A stretch of 64,000 nucleotides of DNA from Bacteroidota bacterium (GCA_023446155.1 JAEXIT010000009.1:62001-126000); one strand, 5' to 3'; numbered from the stretch's first letter, positions 1 through 8,744 are shown. Notes: a model not told the origin generated them from the letters alone. Program-made: numbers and translations.

Positions 1-1875
1 GTTGAAATTGATTTCGTAGCCTACTTTATCTTTAGTACGGTCCATCCATGCGTCCGGTACAAAAGGTAAAACTTCATTTTTAAAATAGGTTTCAATATCG
101 ATTTTTAAAGGAATATTTTCAAAATCCCTTAAATCTGCATCCGCTTCAAATTCATTTTTTCCTTTTTGTACTTTAGCTGCTTCGGGATCTTTATCAGTAA
201 ATACGTTGCGGAATATTACCAATTCTCTAGCCGACCACTTCTGTTCACTTATTTTCTTAATGTCTTTCAATACCTTGTTCCAATCCATCAGGATTTCCTG
301 ACCTAATTTTTTGTCAATTATCTGTACATCGTCTAGCAAATGTGGGCAAGCATCTAAAAAAGCATACTTCCGTTCAATTGTCATTTGGTATTTCAAACGT
401 AAAGGACGTTCTACAGTTACCCGTGTAAAACCAAAATCATTATTATCAAACACCTTGGTATTTGTCGTATGGTCAAACTGACCATATTCTGTAATAATCT
501 CTGCGATCTGGTTGGGTTCCACCACATGAATAATTCCATCATCTACCTCACCTTCACCAATTTTTCGGCGTTTGCTCCCCTGGCTTTTACGCATGGAAAT
601 ATAAAACTCCCGGGCATCAAACAATTGAATTTTACCTTTTCGACTCTTAGATTTTCTGTTGGTCAAAACCCAGATATAGGTATTGATACCTGTGTTATAG
701 AACATCTGTTCCGGTAAGGCAACAATGCCTTCCAGCCAGTCATTTTCGATTATCCATTTTCTAATGTCACTTTCCCCAGAGCCTGCTCCGCCAGAAAACA
801 TAGGTGATCCACTGAAGACAATCGCTAAGCGGGATCCAAATTTTTTAGTTGCAGGCTCATAAGGTTCAAACTTACTGATCATGTGTTGCAAGAACAATAA
901 AGCACCATCGTTAACACGAGGTAACCCTGCTTCAAAACGACCTGTTTTATCGCGATCGATCTGTGGCTTTTGCTTTTTCCAATCTACACCAAAGGGAGGA
1001 TTCGCAATCAGATAATCAAATTTTTTATCGGGAAACTGATCATCCACTAAAGTATCTCCAAACTCTATAATGTCTTCTTGAACCATCCTTGCTGAAGGAT
1101 CATTTTTAATTAATAAATCTGCTGCTGCAGTGGCATAAGCACGTTTATTATAATCTTGTCCATAAGCAACCAAAATGGCATCTTTATTGAGCTCATTTAC
1201 ATAGTTTTTAGCTTCTGATAACATTCCACCTGTACCGCAGGTAGGATCCAAAATCTCTCGAATCACCGATTTTCCTTTTAGGAAATCGTCATCATCAATA
1301 AATAAAATATTGATCATCAACTTAATGATTTCCCGAGGTGTAAAGTGGTCTCCTGCCGTTTCATTTGCTAATTCATTAAAACGACGGATCAGATTTTCGA
1401 ATATCAATCCCATATCCCGGTTAGAAACCAAGTTTGGATGTAAATTCACCTTTGCAAACTCAGAAACGATTAAATATAAAATATTGGCATCGTTCATGGC
1501 AAAGACCTCTTTCTCAAAGTCGAAAAATTCAAAAATCCGTCTCACATTCGGCGAGAATCCGTTTATATAACTCACCAGATCCTGTGCAATACTATCTGGT
1601 GCTCCTTTCAATTTTTCGAATGTAAATGGAGAGGTATTGTAAAATTTTTGACCTGTGATTTTTTCAAGCCTAGATTTTATTATTTCAGGATTTTTGTCCT
1701 TAATCCTTTTATATTCTTCGAGAACTTCTGCTTTAGATTTTTCCAGTACAGAATCAAAACGACGTAAAACCGTCATAGGTAGCATTACCCGTTCATACTG
1801 TGGAGGACGATATGGTCCACGTAATAAGTCTGCTATGTCCCAAATGAATTTGATATGTTGTTGATGTGTAGTCAT
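1..1875 (-). CDS. hsdM: Type I restriction-modification DNA methylase subunit (HsdM), 3' end beyond window
   Basis: The minus frame from the ATG at 1875 stays open to the window edge (625 codons, no stop), so the C-terminus is missing. It reads as the N6-adenine methylase subunit of a type I restriction system, which methylates DNA with HsdS and supports cleavage with HsdR. An N-terminal HsdM helical region (residues 1 to about 150) is followed by a SAM-binding motif, DPTCGTGG, near residue 210 and the catalytic NPPFG motif near residue 291. HsdS and HsdR should lie beyond the left edge and are not visible. It sits beside tRNA sequences, a usual place for an integrated restriction island. Family assignment is firm; transfer is inference. 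Confidence 0.93.
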   Translation of the reverse strand, partial: MTTHQQHIKFIWDIADLLRGPYRPPQYERVMLPMTVLRRFDSVLEKSKAEVLEEYKRIKDKNPEIIKSRLEKITGQKFYNTSPFTFEKLKGAPDSIAQDLVSYINGFSPNVRRIFEFFDFEKEVFAMNDANILYLIVSEFAKVNLHPNLVSNRDMGLIFENLIRRFNELANETAGDHFTPREIIKLMINILFIDDDDFLKGKSVIREILDPTCGTGGMLSEAKNYVNELNKDAILVAYGQDYNKRAYATAAADLLIKNDPSARMVQEDIIEFGDTLVDDQFPDKKFDYLIANPPFGVDWKKQKPQIDRDKTGRFEAGLPRVNDGALLFLQHMISKFEPYEPATKKFGSRLAIVFSGSPMFSGGAGSGESDIRKWIIENDWLEGIVALPEQMFYNTGINTYIWVLTNRKSKSRKGKIQLFDAREFYISMRKSQGSKRRKIGEGEVDDGIIHVVEPNQIAEIITEYGQFDHTTNTKVFDNNDFGFTRVTVERPLRLKYQMTIERKYAFLDACPHLLDDVQIIDKKLGQEILMDWNKVLKDIKKISEQKWSARELVIFRNVFTDKDPEAAKVQKGKNEFEADADLRDFENIPLKIDIETYFKNEVLPFVPDAWMDRTKDKVGYEINFN

Positions 1876-2006
1876 TTAAATGTATTGTAGTATATAATGT
1901 CTTTGTGAGAAATTTTAAGCATTTAGCCCTGTAAAAATAAGGAAAATATAATGTGATAATGTCAGATCATAAATAAACTTCTCCTAAATGTAAAGTGTTT
2001 AACCTA

Positions 2007-2066
2007 AAATATAACCTCTAAAATCATATTAAAAATTATTTTAATATGATTTTAGAGGTTATATTT
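2007..2066. repeat. 28-bp perfect inverted repeat with a 4-nt loop
   Basis: The arms at 2007-2034 and 2039-2066 are exactly complementary over 28 bases around the loop ATTA. The arms are AT-rich with one CCTCT/AGAGG block. This is far longer than the usual terminators in this window and has no following T-run. It could form a cruciform or a long double-stranded RNA hairpin, or be the fossil of a small mobile element. It lies about 130 bp upstream of the hsdM start. Confidence 0.85.
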
Positions 2067-2354
2067 GGAAATTCCGATTTACCCATACAAACATAGCATA
2101 CATAATGCTATTGTATATCGTCCTAATGAATTCATCGGTTATACATCAAGTTGTCCAATGGTATTAAAGAGTTAATAGGCAAGGAGTAGTTTGATCCCGA
2201 AATTCTGTCATAGCATTGTATCGTGTAAGTTAAGTACTACTATTTTGAAATCCTGTAGCTTTATTGCCAATGCGATTTGTCTTGCTATATCTATATGATA
2301 AAAGAGCTGATAAATAAAGGGTAATAAATAAAAGTCTGGGTATCTAACTTTTCG

Positions 2355-2402
2355 TCGGGGTGGTAGGATTCGAACCTACGACCTTCCCGATCAAAATCGG
2401 GA
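2355..2402 (-). pseudogene. tRNA 3'-half remnant
   Basis: On the minus strand a T-arm (GTAGG, TTCGAAT, CCTAC), the acceptor 3' strand CACCCCG and a discriminator A are intact. The anticodon arm has an 8-nt loop and no D-arm or acceptor 5' strand follows, so this is not a functional tRNA. The segment 2348-2384 matches 2551-2587 (end of tRNA-Pro) at 35 of 37 positions. The two differences fall on paired T-stem positions and keep the pairing, so it derives from a different tRNA rather than from simple duplication. Such 3' halves commonly mark integration sites. Confidence 0.7.
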
Positions 2403-2521
2403 CAAGATAACCGTTCACTCGCAACTCTAAAATATTTTATGTTAGTTTGTTAGATATAGTTTTATTTATAGAAATAGGTGCTGTTAAAATATAAGTAGAG
2501 TACTTAATAGAAAGGTCTAAA

Positions 2522-2554
2522 AACAAAAAAAGCCCTAACTTTCGTTAGAGCTTT
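2522..2554 (-). terminator. Intrinsic terminator after tRNA-Pro
   Basis: On the minus strand the 9-bp stem AGCTCTAAC / GTTAGGGCT (one G-U) with a 4-nt loop is followed by a T-run. It sits directly after the 3' end of tRNA-Pro. Confidence 0.75.
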
Positions 2555-2557
2555 TCG

Positions 2558-2632
2558 TCGGGGTGGCAGGATTCGAACCTGCGACCTCCTGGTCCCAAAC
2601 CAGGCGCGATGACCGGGCTACGCTACACCCCG
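2558..2632 (-). tRNA. tRNA-Pro (anticodon TGG)
   Basis: A 75-nt cloverleaf on the minus strand: acceptor CGGGGTG pairs with CACCCCG, the D-arm region is GTAGCGTAGCCCGGTCA, the anticodon stem CCTGG/CCAGG closes the loop TTTGGGA (anticodon TGG), and the T-arm is GCAGG-TTCGAAT-CCTGC. CCA is not encoded. A terminator hairpin follows. Confidence 0.97.
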
Positions 2633-2735
2633 TTCGGTCTGTTATTGTGGGTGCAAATATAGAACTTAATTTTAAAATGCAAAGCCTTTTTGAAAAATAA
2701 ATCATTTTTATTTTGGCATAGTTAAAACTAATCCA

Positions 2736-2772
2736 TTTTGTGTACATCTTTTTTAATTAAGGCTTACATTTG
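2736..2772 (+). promoter_or_regulatory. trxB promoter (Bacteroidota type)
   Basis: TTTTG at 2736-2740 and TACATTTG at 2765-2772 match the Bacteroidota -33 and -7 (TAnnTTTG) boxes, about 30 bp upstream of the trxB start. Confidence 0.6.
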
Positions 2773-2800
2773 CTATCGCTAAAAAAATAAAAACAGAATT

Positions 2801-3748
2801 ATGTCAGATACCATTGAAAAAGTAAAATGTTTGATTATTGGTTCGGGACCTGCGGGCTATACTGCAGCGATTTACGCAGCCAGAGCAAACATGAATCCGG
2901 TGCTATACCAGGGAACACAACCGGGCGGACAATTAACCACAACCAACGAAGTAGAAAACTTTCCGGGCTATCCGGATGGCGTAACCGGACCGGAAATGAT
3001 GGTGCAGTTACAAGAGCAAGCCAAACGTTTTGGAACCGATGTTAGAGACGGTTGGGCTACAAAAGTGGACTTTTCCGGACCAGTACATAAAGTTTGGATC
3101 AACGATACTAAAGAAATTCACTGTGAGACGGTAATTATCAGTACCGGTGCTTCGGCTAAATATTTAGGATTGCCATCCGAACAAAAATACCTGCAATTGG
3201 GTGGTGGTGTTTCGGCTTGTGCCGTTTGTGACGGATTTTTCTACCGTAATCAGGATGTGATTATCGTAGGAGCAGGTGATAGTGCTTGTGAAGAAGCGCA
3301 CTATTTGTCTAAGTTGTGTCGTAAAGTAACCATGTTGGTGCGTAGCGAAAAATTCCGCGCGTCTCGTATCATGGAAGATCGCGTTCGTAAAACCGAAAAC
3401 ATCGAGATCCTGTTAAATACCGAAACGGATGAGGTAATTGGCGACGGACAAGTGGTGACGGCAGTACGCGTAAAAAACAGAACGACCGGAGAATTAAACG
3501 AAATTCCGGTTACCGGATTTTTCGTAGCAATTGGTCACCAACCCAATACCGATATTTTTAAAGACTATATTGCTTTGGATGAAACCGGATATATCATCAA
3601 CGAACCGGGAACGTCTAAAACCAATGTACCGGGTGTTTTTGTAGCTGGTGACGCAGCCGATCATGTATACCGTCAGGCGATTACTGCCGCCGGAACGGGA
3701 TGTATGGCCGCTTTGGATGCCGAAAGATACCTGGCTTCACAAGAGTAA
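2801..3748 (+). CDS. trxB: Thioredoxin-disulfide reductase
   Basis: This is a cytoplasmic flavoenzyme that reduces thioredoxin with NADPH. The 315 residues match the usual TrxB length. It has the N-terminal FAD site GSGPAGYTAA (about residues 14-23), the redox-active pair Cys140/Cys143 in CAVCDG, the NADPH-binding GAGDSACEEA, and the C-terminal FAD motif GVFVAGDAAD. It stands alone with its own promoter and a terminator shared with the convergent GIN-domain gene. The call is secure. Confidence 0.98.
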   Translation: MSDTIEKVKCLIIGSGPAGYTAAIYAARANMNPVLYQGTQPGGQLTTTNEVENFPGYPDGVTGPEMMVQLQEQAKRFGTDVRDGWATKVDFSGPVHKVWINDTKEIHCETVIISTGASAKYLGLPSEQKYLQLGGGVSACAVCDGFFYRNQDVIIVGAGDSACEEAHYLSKLCRKVTMLVRSEKFRASRIMEDRVRKTENIEILLNTETDEVIGDGQVVTAVRVKNRTTGELNEIPVTGFFVAIGHQPNTDIFKDYIALDETGYIINEPGTSKTNVPGVFVAGDAADHVYRQAITAAGTGCMAALDAERYLASQE

Positions 3749-3766
3749 GGAATACCATTTCGATAT

Positions 3767-3799
3767 AAAAAAAGCTCCTCGTTTTGAGGAGCTTTTTTT
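3767..3799. terminator. Bidirectional terminator between trxB and the GIN gene
   Basis: AAGCTCCTC-GTTTT-GAGGAGCTT with an A-run before and a T-run after terminates both convergent transcripts. Confidence 0.85.
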
Positions 3800-3800
3800 G

Positions 3801-4634
3801 TTATTGCTGTTTCTTATACAAGGTCGCGTTATCGGCAAAATTCTTCATGTCGACTTTCGGCGTTCCGAATAACTGAATTTCGGATTTTCCGGTTGCAAAA
3901 ATGCTAATCGTTTTAAGCGCATTTACCGTGCACGTAGTATACGACTCGGTGATTAACTCCATATCGGTTACCGAAAATTTCTTCGCGTTTAAAGTGGCGT
4001 TATTGTCCAATCGGATTTTCGAAATACCGGAATCACCTTCGATCGTTGCAGTGGATTTCTGATATAAGTCAATTTTAGACTCTGCAGTAGCAACTAAAAC
4101 CTTTAAATCGGCATTTTTACTTAATTCAAATGCAGCAAACTCGGCTTTTACATTTAATTCGGCTTTACTTTTATCGTTAAGTAAAATTGTAAAAGACGAT
4201 GATTTTACATTTAAAAAGGACTTCGAATAATCGAAATTCTTTACCGTGATATTGTCCAGTTGTAAATCGGCTAAGGCATTCAGTTTGGTTTCGTTTTTAG
4301 CCGAAATCATTTTTAAATCGTTGGTATAGGTAACGCGAACGCTTAATTTTTTGGCATTCGAAATATCTTTGTCGGTGTAAACACGTAGGGTGCTGCCATA
4401 CATTTCGGCTTTGATGGATTCGTGAAGGTTGTCATCGGCTTCAATTTCCAATGCCTGTTTGTCTCCTTTCACCAGGAATACTTCAAGATTATCTTCAAAT
4501 TCCAGACTTTCAAATTTTTCAACATCTTTTTGGGTAACGGTTACAATTTTAGAACCTTTTAGTTTTTCTTTTTTCTGAGCAAAGGTGAGTGTTGCTGTGA
4601 GTAATAGGGCAAATAATAAAATTGTTTTTTTCAT
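3801..4634 (-). CDS. GIN-domain (DUF2807) secreted protein
   Basis: A 277-residue protein with a cleavable signal peptide (about residues 1-19, ending TLTFAQ). The rest fits the DUF2807/GIN fold, a right-handed beta-helix also called the autotransporter-adhesin head domain; typical wording such as a start near VEKFESLEFEDNLEVFLVKG is visible. It is likely periplasmic or envelope-associated with no known catalytic activity. It follows another GIN gene and the PspC gene in the same direction, 122 bp downstream, so it probably belongs to the same envelope-response group. The function is not known. Confidence 0.85.
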   Translation of the reverse strand: MKKTILLFALLLTATLTFAQKKEKLKGSKIVTVTQKDVEKFESLEFEDNLEVFLVKGDKQALEIEADDNLHESIKAEMYGSTLRVYTDKDISNAKKLSVRVTYTNDLKMISAKNETKLNALADLQLDNITVKNFDYSKSFLNVKSSSFTILLNDKSKAELNVKAEFAAFELSKNADLKVLVATAESKIDLYQKSTATIEGDSGISKIRLDNNATLNAKKFSVTDMELITESYTTCTVNALKTISIFATGKSEIQLFGTPKVDMKNFADNATLYKKQQ

Positions 4635-4756
4635 GAACTATTTGAATTTGAATCGCAAATTTAGGTAAAAAATAACTGCGCACGGGCTATTTTTGCGGAT
4701 GATTACCTTAAATTAATCCTAAAAAAAAGCACCGCTATTGCGATGCTTCCGATTCG

Positions 4757-5500
4757 TTAGTATGAGGATACACTACCTCCCGAAGAGACTTTCTTTTTTA
4801 GATGACCCGGATTTCCGATATAAGAAACCGAACTGCCACTAGAGGATTCGGCGGTAAGGCTTTGCGTCGCGTTAAGTACGATGCTGCTGCCACTGGAGGC
4901 ATCTGCCGTGGCATCTTTTACTTTAAGATCACCTGCAACGATGCTACTCCCGCTGGAAGAATCCGTTTCCAAACGATTTGCTTTTCCTGCGATTTTTATC
5001 TCGCTGCCACTACTGCTTTCGCAACTGATGGTTTCGGCGTTCACTTTTACATCGATACTACTACCACTGCTAGACGAAAATGCGATGGTGTTGTTGCGCA
5101 ACATATTCGTACTGCTCACACTCACGCCGCTTGATGCCTGGAAGGAATCCAGTTTGGGAAGTGCAACATATACGGTTTTCGATTCCGCATTTCGGATGTT
5201 AACATCGGAAGTAATCTGCAATTCTCCTTCAACTACCGCGGTCTTAATATGACCTTGTAAATTACTGTCGGCTTTAACGGTTACTTTTGTTTCCGGTGCT
5301 TGTATCAGAATGACTTCCAATCCTCGGGAAGCCGAAATAGAGGTGAAGTTCGAAGAAATGTTTCGCGTTTGAGTCGTTACATGGCCATCACCGTCAACTT
5401 TTTGAAAGTTGGGTATGCTGATGTTGTTACAGGAACCGAATAGTAATGCTACCGCTGTGGCAATCACTACTTTTGCAAAATGAATAGCTAGTTTGATCAT
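4757..5500 (-). CDS. GIN-domain (DUF2807) lipoprotein with SSGSS repeats
   Basis: The start is set at the ATG at 5500 because it begins a lipoprotein signal ending in the lipobox LFGSC; an upstream in-frame start adds 15 residues with no such logic. The 247-residue product has an N-terminal GIN region and then about seven spaced Ser/Ser/Gly blocks (SSSGSS and variants) every 18-22 residues, as expected for rungs of a beta-helix. It should be a membrane-anchored envelope protein. It lies downstream of the PspC gene with a hairpin in the 108-bp gap, which may adjust its expression. The molecular role is unknown. Confidence 0.85.
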   Translation of the reverse strand: MIKLAIHFAKVVIATAVALLFGSCNNISIPNFQKVDGDGHVTTQTRNISSNFTSISASRGLEVILIQAPETKVTVKADSNLQGHIKTAVVEGELQITSDVNIRNAESKTVYVALPKLDSFQASSGVSVSSTNMLRNNTIAFSSSSGSSIDVKVNAETISCESSSGSEIKIAGKANRLETDSSSGSSIVAGDLKVKDATADASSGSSIVLNATQSLTAESSSGSSVSYIGNPGHLKKKVSSGGSVSSY

Positions 5501-5560
5501 AATATTCGTTTTTTGGTTGGTGGTTGATGGGGTGACGCCGGTCAAACCGGAATCCTGTTT

Positions 5561-5604
5561 GGAACGGTAAAGTCAGCTTTCAAATTGGCCAACTTTACCG
5601 CAAT
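5561..5604 (-). promoter_or_regulatory. Hairpin between the pspC-like and GIN genes
   Basis: CGGTAAAGT (5565-5573) and ACTTTACCG (5592-5600) are complementary over 9 bp, flanked by GGAA/TTCC. No T-run follows on the minus strand, so an RNA-stability or processing hairpin is more likely than a terminator. Confidence 0.5.
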
Positions 5605-5608
5605 TCCG

Positions 5609-7342
5609 TTATTTGGTGTTGATGATAATTTTGTCTTTTTGTAATTCAACGCCTTCAACACTTTTGGTTACTTCTTTTTTTGAATTTTCTTTTACCTGAA
5701 CTCCTTTGCCATTAATGGTGATGGTTGTGGTGGTATTGGTACTGTCGATATCACCTTCATTCCATTCTTCATTTTCTTCTGGTGGACAATCCAGACATTT
5801 TAATTCTTCTTTTTCAACGCGGTAGAGGTATTGATCACTATCACCGTGCAAGTAATAATTCGAATAGCTGTTTTCGATGTAATCGTTTACATTTTCACCC
5901 GGGTGGATGATGATACCTTCCGGAAGATACAGATACACTTTTACTTTTTGGTTGCGGTATTTATTCGCGATACCGGTTAGTAAATAGTTGTCTAAGTATA
6001 GTGTATTGTTTTTAATTTCAAAGCTATATTTGATTTTTTCGGCTCTTTTACGGGCATCGGATAACGAACGCCCTCCGGCTACTTTTTCGATTTGTACATA
6101 CGGCGCTTCCGATGTTTTTAATAAGTGTACTTCAATGTTGTTGGAGTATATTACTTCATTTTGTGCAGAATCCTGTACAAATTGGAATTCGGTGTCGCTA
6201 TCGGCTGTTTTAGAAAAATAATCGTTAAAACGCATTTTGATGTTTAAGGTGTCGTTAACCGTTATATCGATATTCTTTTTTTCGACTACTTTGCCCTCAA
6301 AACCAACTTCTGTTGCCTGACGAATTCCTAAATAAATCAACATGATCAATGAAATAATCCAGATGCCCAATAAGGTGAATTTTGCAACATTTCCAATTGA
6401 ACGCAGGTTGTTTACCAAAATTTTTAATCCTAACAGGAAGAAGAAAAATAACGGAATTCCAATGCTTAAAAAGGCTAACAGTCCCAATAACCACATCGGC
6501 ATATCGGTATAGTTAAACGCATTCATAAAGTCAAAGAAAGGAGAGTTGGGGATCGCTGCGGTAAAGATCATCATAAAGGAGGTTATCACAATTCCGATTA
6601 ATCCCATTAGCGAAAAGATCACAATTATCGCTCCGATTACTTTGGCGAATACTTTAAAGATTACCAGAAAAACATCCTCTATGGTTGTGGCTACTTTGGT
6701 AGCGCCACTTTTGGCTTCATCGGCTATTTTTTGATGATCAAGGTTGTTGATCTTGTCGGTGATTTCACCAAAACCTTCGCGGACTTTTTTTTCGATATTT
6801 GATATGGTAATCGGTTCTCCGGTCATTTCCAGTTTTTCGGCTGTAGATTTCGCCTCCGGAACCAAAATCCATAAAATGATATAGGCTACAATTCCGGCAC
6901 CAAATCCGGCCAATGTTAATAAGATCAAGATGATTCGCAACCAAAGTGGATCCAGTCCGATATAGTGTCCAAAACCGGCCGCTACACCACCTAACATGCC
7001 CTTTTCTTTGTCACGGTATAGTTTTTTGGAACCGTTGGACGTATAGGTCGTATAGGTCTTTTTCTCAGTATCTGTATCATCTTCCAGACGGTAATCTTCC
7101 GGCTGACCCATTACGGCGATAACCTGATCGATCTCGGTTAGACTTACGACTTGTTTGTCGCTCGAAAGTTTTTCCGACAAAAGTTCTGCAATTCTGCTTT
7201 CGATGTCATTCATAATTTCGTCCCGGCCATCTGGGGATAAGGAGCGCTTGATTGCATCGAAGTATCGGTTCAATTTCTGAAAGGCATCTTCATCTATATG
7301 AAAGAAAAAACCTCCTAAATTTATACTTACTGTTTTGTTCAT
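5609..7342 (-). CDS. PspC-domain membrane protein
   Basis: The 577-residue protein starts with a cytoplasmic helical region (about 1-100) resembling small anti-sigma/HAAS-like domains. A PspC domain follows (about 108-165, KLYRDKEKGMLGGVAAGFGHY then a membrane helix), then more hydrophobic segments around 225-265, 285-310 and 325-345, and a C-terminal part of about 230 residues that is probably extracytoplasmic. PspC proteins sense envelope stress. Its start is 2 bp from the stop of the PadR gene, so the two are almost certainly co-transcribed, as in many Bacteroidota. The membrane role is family-based; the signal is unknown. Confidence 0.88.
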   Translation of the reverse strand: MNKTVSINLGGFFFHIDEDAFQKLNRYFDAIKRSLSPDGRDEIMNDIESRIAELLSEKLSSDKQVVSLTEIDQVIAVMGQPEDYRLEDDTDTEKKTYTTYTSNGSKKLYRDKEKGMLGGVAAGFGHYIGLDPLWLRIILILLTLAGFGAGIVAYIILWILVPEAKSTAEKLEMTGEPITISNIEKKVREGFGEITDKINNLDHQKIADEAKSGATKVATTIEDVFLVIFKVFAKVIGAIIVIFSLMGLIGIVITSFMMIFTAAIPNSPFFDFMNAFNYTDMPMWLLGLLAFLSIGIPLFFFFLLGLKILVNNLRSIGNVAKFTLLGIWIISLIMLIYLGIRQATEVGFEGKVVEKKNIDITVNDTLNIKMRFNDYFSKTADSDTEFQFVQDSAQNEVIYSNNIEVHLLKTSEAPYVQIEKVAGGRSLSDARKRAEKIKYSFEIKNNTLYLDNYLLTGIANKYRNQKVKVYLYLPEGIIIHPGENVNDYIENSYSNYYLHGDSDQYLYRVEKEELKCLDCPPEENEEWNEGDIDSTNTTTTITINGKGVQVKENSKKEVTKSVEGVELQKDKIIINTK

Positions 7343-7344
7343 GG

Positions 7345-7677
7345 CTATTGGTTTTGGCTGGTTATAATGGTTACTGCATCAGATAATTCTGTCCAGGTAC
7401 TATTTAATTCTTTTAAAAATTCATGTCCTTCTTCGGTTAGGCTGTAGTATTTTCTCGGTGGCCCGGAGGTCGATTCTTCCCAACGGTAGTTTAGTAATCC
7501 GTCGTTTTTTAACCGGGTCAATAAAGGGTATACGGTGCCTTCTACAACGAGTAGTTTTGCGTTTTTTAAGGTGTCCAGAATTTCAGATGTGTAAGCATCT
7601 TTTTCCTTGATCACGGAAAGGATGCAGAATTCCAGAATCCCTTTGCGCATCTGAGCTTTGGTGTTCTCAATGTTCAT
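7345..7677 (-). CDS. PadR-family transcriptional regulator
   Basis: A 110-residue winged-helix protein with the PadR pattern: MRKGILEFCILSVI at the N-terminus, then DAYTSEILDTL, VVEGTVYPLLTRL and GPPRKYYSLTEEG. PadR proteins are small dimeric repressors released by ligands or stress. It lies inside an operon after DUF4870 and directly before the PspC gene, so it probably autoregulates this envelope operon. The ligand is unknown. Confidence 0.93.
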   Translation of the reverse strand: MNIENTKAQMRKGILEFCILSVIKEKDAYTSEILDTLKNAKLLVVEGTVYPLLTRLKNDGLLNYRWEESTSGPPRKYYSLTEEGHEFLKELNSTWTELSDAVTIITSQNQ

Positions 7678-7707
7678 AGAATTTCTTTTTTGTTGTTAAA
7701 CTGTTCA

Positions 7708-7747
7708 TTTTTTGATTGATGATTGATGATGTGATTGATGATTGATT
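7708..7747 (-). repeat. TTGATTGATGA short-repeat tract
   Basis: The spacer between the DUF4870 and PadR genes is made largely of repeated GATTGATGATT units. The same string TTGATTGATGATTGATG recurs upstream of the DUF4870 start (8221-8237). Both copies sit next to start codons of the same operon, suggesting an operator or translation-related leader rather than chance. Confidence 0.6.
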
Positions 7748-7750
7748 TTT

Positions 7751-8206
7751 TTATCGTAAAAAATTGATGCTTAATGGGTATTGGTATTTCTGTCCGTTAC
7801 TGCTCTTTACCGCGGCGTAAATCACCAGGAAAAATTCCATCACTTTTAAAAAGCAGAATAGGAGTATGGCGACTACGGCTACAATTACGATCCCTGAAAT
7901 ATTAGCTGTCGACATTTCGCGGATGATTAGGTCGCTGCCGTCAAAATTGCTGAATGAAATGTTTTTGAAGATCGTATACAACAATACCGGTACCGATATC
8001 AATAATAGGATCAAAGAGTACAATAACATGCTTAATTGGAAATTAAGGGTCTGTTTTCCGTTGTAATCCACAAAATCAGATTTGTCCTTTTTAAAAGCCC
8101 AGATTAGTATCGGAAAAAAATAATTCCCAAATGGAATAAAATACTGACTTAAGGTGCTTAGATGCATGATCGTCGCGGTGTTCTTTTCGTTAGTTGTTGT
8201 GGTCAT
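7751..8206 (-). CDS. DUF4870-domain membrane protein
   Basis: A 151-residue protein with three or four hydrophobic segments and the DUF4870 pattern: an N-terminal LSQYFIPFGNYFFPILIW helix, the conserved KKDKSDFVDYNGKQTLNFQ loop, then two further helices. The family's function is unknown; its members are often encoded beside PspC genes. Here it is the first gene of the DUF4870-PadR-PspC set. A -7-like box lies about 75 bp upstream. Confidence 0.88.
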   Translation of the reverse strand: MTTTTNEKNTATIMHLSTLSQYFIPFGNYFFPILIWAFKKDKSDFVDYNGKQTLNFQLSMLLYSLILLLISVPVLLYTIFKNISFSNFDGSDLIIREMSTANISGIVIVAVVAILLFCFLKVMEFFLVIYAAVKSSNGQKYQYPLSINFLR

Positions 8207-8279
8207 AATACTATTGTTTTTTGATTGATGATTGATGCTCGTTTTTATAATACTATTGATAAGCTATTATTTTCTTATA

Positions 8280-8287
8280 CAAATATA
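8280..8287 (-). promoter_or_regulatory. -7 box (TATATTTG) for the DUF4870-PadR-PspC operon
   Basis: A perfect TAnnTTTG on the minus strand, about 75 bp upstream of the DUF4870 start. No clear -33 box was found. Confidence 0.45.
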
Positions 8288-8603
8288 TGGCTAAAGAATG
8301 GTATCTTGTATTACATAGTACATTAATTTAACTTTTTTTTAACATTTTGAAAGTGTGAAATAGAACTTGGGTTAATACTTTTTTCTTTGTAAATCAGTGT
8401 TTTATATTGGGAATAAGGGGGCTGGAATCAAAACAAATAAAAAAGGAAAGTTATAGTGTTTTGTGATATGAGCTTATGTTTTCAACAGTCGGCTTGGAGT
8501 TACAAGAGTTTTATTTGGGTTTCTATAAGTATTGTTCTGTGAGAATGAGGTACTCTTTGTTTGTTAAAGCGGAGCAAAAGAGTGAAATGTGAGAGAAGTA
8601 TCC

Positions 8604-8650
8604 GTAAAAAAACAATCCTTACTCACTATATAAGTAAGAAAGGATTGTGA
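8604..8650 (-). terminator. Terminator-like hairpin downstream of the PI-PLC gene
   Basis: On the minus strand ACAATCCTT and AAGGATTGT pair over 9 bp with extra pairing possible inside the loop, and a run of seven T follows. It is about 160 nt past the PI-PLC stop codon. Confidence 0.65.
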
Positions 8651-8744
8651 TTTTCTATACTACGGAAGTTGCGATTGATTGAATTAATAATTGTGTTAAA
8701 ACGTAAATCGAAAATATAGGGCAATGTCTAATTTAAAAAGTTTG

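Larger units (their letters stand above)
1876..2557. other. 682-bp intergenic stretch between hsdM and tRNA-Pro
   Basis: No intact gene is seen. It holds a long AT-rich hairpin (2007-2066), a tRNA 3'-half remnant (2355-2402) and the tRNA-Pro terminator. On the minus strand a frame of roughly 45 codons, open from the tRNA remnant to a TGA near 2210, ends in KIVVLNLHDTML. It has no convincing start and I do not recognise it; it may be the tail of a decayed gene from an integrated element. Confidence 0.6.

Noticed and set aside
2535..2747. Minus-strand reading frame over tRNA-Pro
   Set aside because: Part of the translation (VAGSNPATPTKSS) is the usual artefact of reading a tRNA as protein.
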